Of a stretch of 64,000 nucleotides of DNA, positions 51,652-59,311 are shown in pieces (positions within the stretch are counted from its first letter, which is position 1; each line of letters starts with the position of its first letter). Under the pieces are notes generated by a model. That model had not been told where the DNA came from. It was given only the letters and a program-made list of their open reading frames with translations, and did not search any database. This stretch comes from Peteryoungia aggregata LMG 23059 (GTDB lineage: Bacteria; Pseudomonadota; Alphaproteobacteria; Rhizobiales; Rhizobiaceae): the NCBI RefSeq assembly GCF_030814435.1, contig NZ_JAUSUW010000004.1:124001-188000 (forward strand), written 5' to 3'. Made by a program: the position numbers and the translations under genes.

Positions 51652-52890
51652 ATGACAGTTTCAGTAACGCTTCCTGAGCGTAGCCAGACTGCGGCTCCGG
51701 TTCGCCCCACCGCTTTCGCCGAGAAGCCGAGCCTGCTCGGCCTCGACCGCGAAGAGCTGGGTGAGGCCCTGCGCGGCAAGGGCGTGCCGGAAAAGCAGAT
51801 CAAGATGCGCGTGGCGCAGATCTGGAACTGGCTCTATGTGCGCGGCATTTCCGATTTCGACCATATGGCGAATGTCTCCAAGGACATGCGCGAAATGCTG
51901 AAGACGCATTTCACCATCGCGCGTCCCGAAATCGTCGAGGAGCAGGTGTCGAACGATGGCACCCGCAAATGGCTGCTGCGCTTTCCGCCGCGCGGTGCAG
52001 GTCGCCCGGTCGAGGTAGAAAGCGTCTATATTCCGGAAGAGGGTCGCGGCACGCTCTGCATCTCGAGCCAGGTCGGCTGCACCCTCACATGTTCCTTCTG
52101 TCATACCGGCACGCAGAAGCTGGTGCGTAATCTGACGGCGGAGGAAATCCTCTCGCAGCTGCTGCTTGCCCGCGACCGTCTTGGCGACTTCCCCGATCGG
52201 GAAATCCCTGTCGGCACCATGATGCCGTCGAGCGATCGCAAGATCACCAACATCGTGATGATGGGCATGGGCGAGCCGCTCTACAATTTCGAGGAAGTGA
52301 AGAAGGCACTGCTGATCGCGACCGATGGCGATGGCCTGTCGCTGTCCAAGCGACGCGTCACGCTGTCGACCTCGGGCGTAGTGCCTGAGATCTACCGGAC
52401 CGGCGAAGAGATCGGCGTGATGCTGGCCATCTCTTTGCATGCGGTTCGCGACGAGCTCCGCGACATGCTGGTGCCGATCAACAAGAAGTATCCGCTGAAG
52501 GAGCTGATCGAAGCCTGTCGCAACTATCCGGGCCTGTCGAATGCCCGTCGCATCACCTTCGAATATGTGATGCTGAAGGACGTTAACGACAGCCTGGAAG
52601 ATGCAAAGGGATTGATCCAGCTGCTCAAGGGCGTGCCGGCGAAGATCAACCTGATCCCGTTCAACCCCTGGCCCGGCACGAACTACCAGTGTTCCGACTG
52701 GGCGACGATCGAGAAGTTCGCAGATTTCATCAATCAGGCAGGCTATGCCTCGCCGATCCGCACGCCACGCGGCCGCGATATTCTCGCCGCCTGCGGTCAG
52801 CTGAAGTCGGAATCGGAGCGCATGCGCAAGACCGAGCGCCTGGCGTTTGAAGCGATGATGATCGCCAATCACGGCGAGGACGACGATTGA
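51652..52890 (+). CDS. rlmN: Dual-specificity 23S rRNA/tRNA adenine-C2 methyltransferase RlmN
   Basis: Encodes 412 residues from the ATG at 51652 (GAGG upstream). Radical SAM enzyme methylating A2503 of 23S rRNA and A37 of some tRNAs. The cluster motif CTLTCSFC gives Cys143, 147 and 150. The mechanistic cysteines are Cys381 (ILAACGQL) and Cys136 in [20 protein letters not shown] and [12 protein letters not shown] are family landmarks. About 20-30 residues longer at the N-terminus than E. coli RlmN, as usual in rhizobia. The gap 51475-51651 holds nothing recognised. Confidence 0.96.
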   Translation: MTVSVTLPERSQTAAPVRPTAFAEKPSLLGLDREELGEALRGKGVPEKQIKMRVAQIWNWLYVRGISDFDHMANVSKDMREMLKTHFTIARPEIVEEQVSNDGTRKWLLRFPPRGAGRPVEVESVYIPEEGRGTLCISSQVGCTLTCSFCHTGTQKLVRNLTAEEILSQLLLARDRLGDFPDREIPVGTMMPSSDRKITNIVMMGMGEPLYNFEEVKKALLIATDGDGLSLSKRRVTLSTSGVVPEIYRTGEEIGVMLAISLHAVRDELRDMLVPINKKYPLKELIEACRNYPGLSNARRITFEYVMLKDVNDSLEDAKGLIQLLKGVPAKINLIPFNPWPGTNYQCSDWATIEKFADFINQAGYASPIRTPRGRDILAACGQLKSESERMRKTERLAFEAMMIANHGEDDD

Positions 52891-52894
52891 AGCC

Positions 52895-52913
52895 GGGCGG
52901 GTTCGTCCCGCCC
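52895..52913. terminator. Hairpin between convergent rlmN and lysE-like genes
   Basis: GGGCGGG (52895-52901) pairs with CCCGCCC (52907-52913), loop TTCGT, five bases after the rlmN stop and 15 before the LysE stop. No T-run on either side, so termination strength is uncertain. Confidence 0.45.
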
Positions 52914-52927
52914 CGCGACCTCTGCCC

Positions 52928-53569
52928 TCACTTTGCCTGTGTCATGAAGATTTTCACGGCGAAGATCGAGAAGACGCCGGCGAAGGTGTAGTCGATACCG
53001 CGCAGCACCTTTCGGTTTGCCTGCAGCCAGTTCGACATGAAGTCCGCCCCGTAGACGATCCCGACCCCGATCGGAAGCGCAAGCACGATGGACCACAGGC
53101 CGAGGAAGATCAGCTTGCCCGTGACATCAGGATCGGTCGCGGTCACGAATTGCGGCAGGAAGGTCATGAAGAAGATGATGACCTTGGGGTTGAGAAGGTT
53201 CACCCAGAGCCCGTTCAGGAAAGCGCCCTTCTTGGACACGACTGCATCGCCATCCGCTTTGATGACGAAGTTCGATCCATGCCGCACCGCCTGGAAAGCA
53301 AGCCACAGCAGGTAGGCGGCGCCTCCGGTCTTGAGCAGCAGAAAGGCCGTCGGCGAGGCGACGATGAGTGCCGAAACGCCAAAGGCGACGAGCAGAGTGT
53401 GGACGGCAATGCCGCAATTCGTTCCGGCCAGCGTCATAAGACCAATGCTCCGGCCATCCCTGAGCGAACGGCTGATCCAGAGCGTCATGTCCGGACCCGG
53501 CGTGATGGCCAGCAGGAGAAGAGCCAGGCTGAAGGCCAGAAAGACGGGAAGGCTGGGAAGAAAGTCCAT
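52928..53569 (-). CDS. LysE/RhtB family amino-acid exporter
   Basis: Encodes 213 residues with six membrane helices. Typical start FLPSLPVFLAFSLALLLLAITPGPDMTLW (split 3-32) with the conserved TPGPD, then GTNCGIAVHTLLVAFGVSAL and LKTGGAAYLLWLAFQAVR, and WVNLLNPKVIIFFMTFLPQF. This family exports amino acids or homoserine-type compounds; the substrate is unknown. GAGG six bases upstream. Confidence 0.94.
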   Translation of the reverse strand: MDFLPSLPVFLAFSLALLLLAITPGPDMTLWISRSLRDGRSIGLMTLAGTNCGIAVHTLLVAFGVSALIVASPTAFLLLKTGGAAYLLWLAFQAVRHGSNFVIKADGDAVVSKKGAFLNGLWVNLLNPKVIIFFMTFLPQFVTATDPDVTGKLIFLGLWSIVLALPIGVGIVYGADFMSNWLQANRKVLRGIDYTFAGVFSIFAVKIFMTQAK

Positions 53570-53646
53570 GCAAGACCTCGGCGAACAGGATGTCCGCCGA
53601 GACTTACACGCTCTTCAATGCCTCGACCAGTCGTCCTCGAAGATCA

Positions 53647-54444
53647 TCAGCGTTCGACCTTGGGATCAACGAGATTCACCTTCTCACCCGGCGCGATGCC
53701 GAAGAGCTTGCGGAAGTCATCCGGACCAAGCAGGGCCGCAGCCTGATCGATCAGCTGCTGATTGCGGGCATTGAGGTAGTCCGGATCGGGCGGAAGAAAT
53801 CCGGGCATCGTCTGCATGGCGAAAGCCTGCACCTGTGCCCGCAGCGAAAGAAGCTTGCTCAGGGCCTCCGTCCTGTCACCGAGCGCTTCGCGCGCCAACT
53901 GTTCGAAATCGTCGGGAAGATCGGCCATGGGTCCGGCTCCATCGGTGACATTCAGCGGCAGCCTTTTGCCGGTGCAGGCAGCAATCTTCTTCTGCCATGC
54001 CGTATGTTGCAAGCCATAAGTCCCGTAGATGAACGAGCTGAGCGCATACCCCCGGGCGCGCTTGACGGTTAAGGGAGAGCTGCCCGCACCACCGGTCGAA
54101 TAGAGGACCTGATTGGCGAGCTGGTGACAGACACCGTCGACGCCATAGGTGAAGATCGTTCCCTGTGCCGGCGGGTTGCCGCTCGACGAAAGATTGGGAG
54201 CAACCAGACAATCGGCGAGGTTCAGATCGCCGGACTGGCTGCCGATGTAGCCATCGGCATGGCCTGGTGCTCCCCCCTTCGGATGGAACGAGCCCCAGCA
54301 ATACCAGTTTCGCTCCCCTGCCGCCTTGACTGCGGCAATATCCGGATATGCATGCACTCGACTGTCATAGGTCGTCACCCAGGTATGGTCGACGGGCGAG
54401 CCATCGGCATAAGCGGGCACCACCCAGGCATACAGGATACTCAT
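53647..54444 (-). CDS. Unrecognised protein with His...Cys-His pattern
   Basis: Encodes 265 residues behind a strong GAGGAGGAG site. No signal peptide or membrane helix. The N-terminal 160 residues are compact and rich in Trp, Tyr, Gly and Cys: DHTWVTTYD with His20, NWYCWGSFHPKGG, then TYGVDGVCHQLANQVLY with Cys106-His107. The order His first, Cys later, with CHQLAN at a likely helix start, recalls circularly permuted papain-fold (NlpC/P60-LRAT-like) enzymes; this is my inference only. The C-terminal 100 residues are helical, with LPDDFEQLAREALG and a DPDYLNARNQQLIDQ stretch. I cannot name the family. Stands alone between the LysE and SDR genes on the same strand. Confidence 0.78.
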   Translation of the reverse strand: MSILYAWVVPAYADGSPVDHTWVTTYDSRVHAYPDIAAVKAAGERNWYCWGSFHPKGGAPGHADGYIGSQSGDLNLADCLVAPNLSSSGNPPAQGTIFTYGVDGVCHQLANQVLYSTGGAGSSPLTVKRARGYALSSFIYGTYGLQHTAWQKKIAACTGKRLPLNVTDGAGPMADLPDDFEQLAREALGDRTEALSKLLSLRAQVQAFAMQTMPGFLPPDPDYLNARNQQLIDQAAALLGPDDFRKLFGIAPGEKVNLVDPKVER

Positions 54445-54499
54445 GGTCTCCTCCTCTTGTCAGAGACAGGAGAATACAACCATTGGATAAATCGTCAAT

Positions 54500-55357
54500 C
54501 TACCTCTCTCCAAGGTAGAGTCTGAACCTCTCGCTGAAGTCCGGATGCCAGCGTGACAGGGGCGGACGGTTCGCGATGATGTCGCCGGCGGCCCAGGCGA
54601 TGCGCTTTTCGTCCAGTGCGCGGTTCACTTCGTTGTCGGGGCAGAGAATGTAGAAATCGCCCGCGACCAGGCTTTGCAGCATGAAATCGACCGTTTCCTC
54701 CGGCGTCCATGCGCCTGCCGGCTTCTCCGTGCGGCCGTTTGCGGTCAGTCCCGTGAAGACGAAGCCAGGGATCAGCAGATGGGCGGTGACATTGCAGTCC
54801 GGCGTGTTGCGCAGCTCGTGCTGGAGCGCCTCGGTAAAGGCCTTCACGCCCGCTTTCGAGACATTATAGGCCGGGTCGCCCGGAGGTGTGGTGATGCCCT
54901 GCTTGGACCCCGTATTGATGATGAGGGCCGGATCCTTGTGGGCGACCATGCCCGGGCCGAAGGTGCGCGTGCCATTGATGACGGCCATCAGATTGACCCC
55001 AAGCACATTCTCCCAGTTGGCCTGAGGTCCAAAGAGCGCGCTGCCCGGCTGTATCCCGGCATTGTTCATCAGCACATGCACGCGTCCGAAGCGCTGGATG
55101 ACGGCGCGCTCGAGGGCCTCCAGTTCGTCGAGTTTCGATACGTCCATACCGATCGCGACAACATCCGTCTCGCCGCTGGCAGAGAGGGCTGCGACGTCGG
55201 CGGTCGCAGCGGCCAGCCGATCCCCCTCGAGATCGACGAGCACTACGCAGAGACCCATCTGGGCAAAGGCTTTTGCGGCGGCGAGGCCTATGCCCGAAGC
55301 GGCACCGGTGACGACGGCGACGTGACCTTTCACGAGCGCGGGATGCTGGATCGTCAT
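54500..55357 (-). CDS. SDR family NAD(P)-dependent oxidoreductase
   Basis: Encodes 285 residues from the ATG at 55357 (AAAGGAG seven bases upstream). Cofactor loop TGAASGIGLAAAKAF, Asp in VVLVDLEGDR favouring NAD(H), NNAG motif, catalytic region INTGSKQGITTPPGDPAYNV with Tyr and the following SK giving YxxxK. Thr or Ser of GSK replaces the usual Ser triad position nearby. A long C-terminal extension (DFYILCPDNEVNRALDEKR) is typical of one SDR subgroup acting on diverse alcohols. Substrate unknown. Divergent from parD. Confidence 0.92.
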   Translation of the reverse strand: MTIQHPALVKGHVAVVTGAASGIGLAAAKAFAQMGLCVVLVDLEGDRLAAATADVAALSASGETDVVAIGMDVSKLDELEALERAVIQRFGRVHVLMNNAGIQPGSALFGPQANWENVLGVNLMAVINGTRTFGPGMVAHKDPALIINTGSKQGITTPPGDPAYNVSKAGVKAFTEALQHELRNTPDCNVTAHLLIPGFVFTGLTANGRTEKPAGAWTPEETVDFMLQSLVAGDFYILCPDNEVNRALDEKRIAWAAGDIIANRPPLSRWHPDFSERFRLYLGER

Positions 55358-55458
55358 GGGCAAACTCCTTTAAACCGATGGTGTTGTGGTTGAAGGCGAT
55401 ATGGTACCCTCGCGGCACATCGTCAACGTGACAGCGCGTGATGGAGGATTGCCTGCCA

Positions 55459-55704
55459 ATGAATAAGATGACGACCGTGACCGTCTCGCAGGAACTGGCA
55501 GATTTCATGGAGGCCAAGATCGCCGCCGGCGACTATGCTTCTGAAGCCGAGATCATTGAGGCTGCTCTCGCGCTGCTGCGCGATGAGCTGGATGGCCTAG
55601 CCGCCATCAAAGCCGCGATCGAGGAAGGTGAAGCCTCCGGTGAGCCTCAGCCATTCGATGCAACTCAGTTTCTGAATGAAATGCATCGCAAGTACGGGGC
55701 TTGA
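55459..55704 (+). CDS. parD: ParD-family antitoxin
   Basis: Encodes 81 residues from the ATG at 55459 (GGAGG eleven bases upstream; a second ATG three codons later is possible). Ribbon-helix-helix N-terminus: TTVTVSQELADFMEAKIAAG, then YASEAEIIEAALALLRDE, the family pattern. The C-terminal tail (IEEGEASGEPQPFDATQFL) is the toxin-wrapping segment. Such antitoxins bind ParE and repress their own operon. The toxin frame starts one base after the stop, but is broken. Confidence 0.92.
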   Translation: MNKMTTVTVSQELADFMEAKIAAGDYASEAEIIEAALALLRDELDGLAAIKAAIEEGEASGEPQPFDATQFLNEMHRKYGA

Positions 55705-55705
55705 A

Positions 55706-55998
55706 GTGGGGAGTTACAAGCTCTCGCCGCTGACGCGGAAAGACCTTTTGGGGGTATCTGGCGTTTCTCGTTCGAACGATGGTCGAAAGATCAAGCCGAC
55801 CGATACTATACGGAAATTGTAGATGCATTCAGGGACCTCGCGAACGGAGACAGGGAGGGACGCGTGGTTGCTGGCCTGAAAGCGGGATATCTGAGCCTCA
55901 CCTGTGGGTCTCATTTCATAATCTATGCCCGCCGCAAGCAGACGATCGAGATCATCCGCATCCTCCATCAGCGCATGAATATTGGCCGTCATCTCTGA
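55706..55998 (+). pseudogene. parE: parE toxin gene with a frameshift
   Basis: Starts at a GTG two bases after the parD TGA. Frame one reads GSYKLSPLTRKDLLG and then runs into a stop after about 38 codons. From 55756 a second frame continues the family exactly: IWRFSFERWSKDQADRYY, then a GLKAGYLSLTCGSHFIIYAR stretch and the typical C-terminus EIIRILHQRMNIGRHL, ending TGA at 55996-55998. The break falls at a run of five G (55750-55754); one added or two removed bases restore a normal ParE of about 97 residues. Whether this is a true mutation, a sequencing error or recoding cannot be told here. Confidence 0.85.
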
Positions 55999-56106
55999 CA
56001 CAGAGGCACTTCCCGCCCTTGCACGCTGGCGGAATCTCGCTAAAAGTGCCGCCATTCTTGATCCAGGCGGGGTTTTAGCCTCGCACCCTCCAGACGGAAC
56101 ATCGAC

Positions 56107-57330
56107 ATGGCACTCCCCAAAGACGTGAAGAAAGTCGTCCTCGCCTATTCCGGCGGCCTCGACACCTCGATCATCCTGAAATGGCTGCAGACCGAACTCG
56201 GTGCTGAAGTCGTGACCTTCACCGCCGACCTCGGCCAGGGCGAAGAGCTTGAGCCGGCGCGCAAGAAGGCCGAGATGCTCGGCATCAAGGAAGTCTTCAT
56301 CGAGGACGTGCGCGAAGAATTCGTCCGCGATTTCGTCTTCCCGATGTTCCGCGCCAATGCCGTCTATGAAGGCGTCTACCTGCTCGGCACCTCGATCGCC
56401 CGTCCGCTGATCTCCAAGCATCTGATCGACATTGCCAAGAAGACCGGCGCAGACGCCATCGCCCATGGCGCGACCGGCAAGGGCAATGACCAGGTGCGTT
56501 TCGAGCTTTCGGCCTATGCGCTGAACCCCGACATCAAGATCATCGCACCCTGGCGCGACTGGGCGTTCAAGAGCCGCACCGATCTGCTCGCCTTCGCTGA
56601 GCAGAACCAGATCCCGGTTGCCAAGGACAAGAAGGGCGAAGCGCCTTTCTCCGTCGATGCCAACCTGCTGCACTCCTCGTCCGAGGGCAAGGTTCTCGAG
56701 GATCCGTCCGTCGAGGCTCCAGAATATGTGCATATGCGCACCATTTCCCCGGAAGCGGCTCCTGACAAGGCAACCATCATCAAGGTCGGCTTCGAAAAGG
56801 GTGATGCCGTCTCGATCAATGGCGTTCGCATGAGCCCTGCCACGCTTCTCGCCGCGCTCAACGACTACGGTCGCGACAACGGCATCGGTCGCCTCGACCT
56901 CGTCGAGAACCGCTTCGTCGGCATGAAGTCCCGCGGCGTCTACGAGACCCCCGGTGGCACGATCCTCCTGTCCGCACACCGTGCGATCGAATCGATCACG
57001 CTCGACCGTGGTGCAGCTCACCTCAAGGACGAGATCATGCCGCGCTACGCCGAGCTGATCTATTACGGCTTCTGGTTCTCGCCCGAGCGCGAGATGCTGC
57101 AGGCCCTGATCGACAAGAGCCAGGAGCATGTGGAAGGCGAAGTGACGCTGAAGCTCTACAAGGGCAATGTCATGGTCATCGGTCGCGAGTCCTCGAAGTC
57201 GCTCTATTCCGACCAGCTGGTCACCTTCGAAGACGATCAGGGCGCCTACGACCAGAAGGATGCAGCCGGCTTCATCAAGCTGAACGCGCTGCGCCTGCGC
57301 ACGCTCGCCAAGCGCAATCTCGGCAAGTAA
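56107..57330 (+). CDS. argG: Argininosuccinate synthase
   Basis: Encodes 407 residues, the standard length. Joins citrulline and aspartate with ATP in arginine synthesis. N-terminal P-loop-like motif [17 protein letters not shown], then [34 protein letters not shown] and the SREGxY-type citrulline-binding region. A GGAA site precedes the ATG. Followed by a strong terminator. Confidence 0.98.
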   Translation: MALPKDVKKVVLAYSGGLDTSIILKWLQTELGAEVVTFTADLGQGEELEPARKKAEMLGIKEVFIEDVREEFVRDFVFPMFRANAVYEGVYLLGTSIARPLISKHLIDIAKKTGADAIAHGATGKGNDQVRFELSAYALNPDIKIIAPWRDWAFKSRTDLLAFAEQNQIPVAKDKKGEAPFSVDANLLHSSSEGKVLEDPSVEAPEYVHMRTISPEAAPDKATIIKVGFEKGDAVSINGVRMSPATLLAALNDYGRDNGIGRLDLVENRFVGMKSRGVYETPGGTILLSAHRAIESITLDRGAAHLKDEIMPRYAELIYYGFWFSPEREMLQALIDKSQEHVEGEVTLKLYKGNVMVIGRESSKSLYSDQLVTFEDDQGAYDQKDAAGFIKLNALRLRTLAKRNLGK

Positions 57331-57354
57331 CGACCCCTGGCGTCGGCAAACAAG

Positions 57355-57384
57355 CCCACCTCTCGCAAGGGAGGTGGGTTTTTT
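57355..57384 (+). terminator. Intrinsic terminator of argG
   Basis: CCCACCTC (57355-57362) pairs with GAGGTGGG (57371-57378), eight-base loop, followed by six T (57379-57384). It begins 25 bases after the argG stop. The last two T with the next A are also the stop codon (TAA on the minus strand) of the convergent MFS gene. Confidence 0.92.
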
Positions 57385-58573
57385 ATGCCCGCTCCACGAG
57401 GAGGCGCAGCCAGAGGAAGCCCGCTACGGCGCTGAGTTGCATCGTTGGAATGATGATGCCGAACGCAGTCAGCGGGTCGCCGACCGAGGCAGCCGCGATG
57501 CCCCCAGCAAAGCCGGCACTCATCTGCAGGAAGCCCGTCAATGCGGAGGCGGATCCGGCTATGTGCGGAAACGGCGCCATGCTCAGCGTGATGACATGCG
57601 GCGTCAGGAAGGCGAGGCCGAAGGTGCAGATGGCAACCGGCCCCATGATCGACAGGAAGAACGGCGGCACGAAAGCCACAGACGCCGCCATGATGAGGCC
57701 GCCAAGCCCGCACAGCGTAATGCCGATCAAGGCCGCGCGAGCGCCACCGAGACGGGACGCGAAGAGCTTCAAAGTCAACGACCCGAGAAGATAGAAACCG
57801 GACTGCATCAGCATGCCGATACCGAACTGGGTGGGTGTCAGACCGACCGTGTTGATCAGCACGAAGGGCAGCATGGTCGACTGGGCATAGAGAGCGCCGA
57901 TCGTGCCGCTGAGGACGAGCGATGCGGCGAGGAAGCGCGCATTCCCCGCAACCTCGGCATAGCCTGAGAGCAATTGCGCGGGGCGCAATTTGCCAAGATC
58001 GGGAACGATCGTTTCCCGCAGCAAGGCGAGCGTGAAGGTGAGCGCGAGCAGACCGAAGCCAACCATCAGCAGGAAGACGGCATTCCAGCCGAAGGCCGCG
58101 AGCGTCAGTCCACCGAGCGTAGGGCCCATGGCGGGTCCGACTGCCAGAAAAATGCCGATGGTGTTGAGGATGCGGGAAGCCTCTGCGCCCGTATAGAGAT
58201 CACGGACGATCGCACGGCCGACGACCACCCCGACCGACGCCCCGATGCCTTGGACGAGTCGCGCGGCGAGAATGAACTCGACGGAAGGCGCGATTGTCGC
58301 AAGCATCGATCCCGTCACGTAAATCCCGAGAAATATCAGCGTGGCCCTCTTCCGGCCGAGCGCATCCGACAAGGGTCCCGCGACGAGTTGCGCCAGGGCA
58401 AAGCCGGCAAAGAATAGCGACAGGCTCATCTTTATCGCCGCGTCCGTCGTACCGAAGGCACGCACCAGCTCCGGCATCGCTGGCGTGTAGATCGCCATGG
58501 AGATGGGGCCGAGCGTCGTCAGAAAGGCACCGAGGAAGGTGGTGCGACGCTCGCTCATACGCGACGGTGTCAT
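57383..58573 (-). CDS. Bcr/CflA family MFS drug exporter
   Basis: Encodes 396 residues with twelve membrane helices. Features of the Bcr/CflA group: PISMAIYTPAMPELVRAFG at helix 1, GPLSDALGRKRATLI as motif A, RLVQGIGASVGVVVGRAIVRD and AVGPAMGPTLGG as the antiporter motif C region. Exports drugs or small metabolites; specificity unknown. AGGG nine bases before the ATG. Its stop codon lies inside the T-run of the argG terminator. Confidence 0.94.
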   Translation of the reverse strand: MTPSRMSERRTTFLGAFLTTLGPISMAIYTPAMPELVRAFGTTDAAIKMSLSLFFAGFALAQLVAGPLSDALGRKRATLIFLGIYVTGSMLATIAPSVEFILAARLVQGIGASVGVVVGRAIVRDLYTGAEASRILNTIGIFLAVGPAMGPTLGGLTLAAFGWNAVFLLMVGFGLLALTFTLALLRETIVPDLGKLRPAQLLSGYAEVAGNARFLAASLVLSGTIGALYAQSTMLPFVLINTVGLTPTQFGIGMLMQSGFYLLGSLTLKLFASRLGGARAALIGITLCGLGGLIMAASVAFVPPFFLSIMGPVAICTFGLAFLTPHVITLSMAPFPHIAGSASALTGFLQMSAGFAGGIAAASVGDPLTAFGIIIPTMQLSAVAGFLWLRLLVERA

Positions 58574-58687
58574 TCAAACTCGCCCTGATGCATGAAGAAA
58601 TGCGCCGCTATGGCGCCTTCGCATGATCACTTAGTGCGATTGTCGGCACAGATCGAGTCTGAAATCCGAACTCCGTGCAATCAAAGC

Positions 58688-59116
58688 TCAGGTCGACTTT
58701 GAGAAGAAGTCGAGCACCTTGGAATAGGAATCGGCCATATCCATGTCGCCGATCATTTCCGCCAGCGACTGCTGCGTTCGGTAATATTCCGCGTAGTCGA
58801 ACTGGGAGTCGTCGGTCAGGGTCGAAAGGTCCGTCACGTTGCCGTTGCGATCGACGACCTGCAGCGGCAGTTCTGTCGACAGCTCGCGGAAGGTATCGGC
58901 ATCGATCTCCTCACGCTGGAAACTCTCGCTCGCGATTTCTCGAAGCTGCCTGGGGGTGATGCTGGCGAAGACCGACAGCGCCTCTTCAAATGCATGGGCT
59001 TCGCGGGTGGCCTGCTGCTTGGCCATGACGTCCGTTATCCGGGCGTCCGTTTGCGGCGTGCTATCTTTGGTGCGGAGAGTTGATATGCTCACCGGTTGGA
59101 TCGGAAAGATTTCCAT
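58688..59116 (-). CDS. Hypothetical acidic helical protein
   Basis: Encodes 142 residues, no signal peptide or membrane helix. Begins MEIFPIQPVSISTLRTKDST; the rest is charged and helical with FEEALSVFASITPRQLREIA and SFQREEIDADTFRELSTELP. The C-terminal SLAEMIGDMDMADSYSKVLD looks amphipathic. I do not recognise a family. GAGAGGAC precedes the ATG, and coding character is consistent. Divergent from the M3 peptidase, with 195 bases between starts. Confidence 0.7.
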   Translation of the reverse strand: MEIFPIQPVSISTLRTKDSTPQTDARITDVMAKQQATREAHAFEEALSVFASITPRQLREIASESFQREEIDADTFRELSTELPLQVVDRNGNVTDLSTLTDDSQFDYAEYYRTQQSLAEMIGDMDMADSYSKVLDFFSKST

Positions 59117-59311
59117 GGCCGTGACAGTCCTCTCATAGGATTCATCGATCTATGGGGCTATTCGAAAATACGTCAATGACAGTCGGATTGCGGCTCGGAA
59201 AAAATGTGCCTTGTTCACTGATTTTTGCGTGCTTGCCGCCGCACTGCCGGGATAACATGGTGGAAAATCAGTGCTTCGCCCATGGCCGGCGTTGCCGAAG
59301 GAGGTTTCTGC

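Noticed and set aside
55714-57129. 471-codon minus-strand frame
   Set aside because: Antisense of argG and of the parE remnant.
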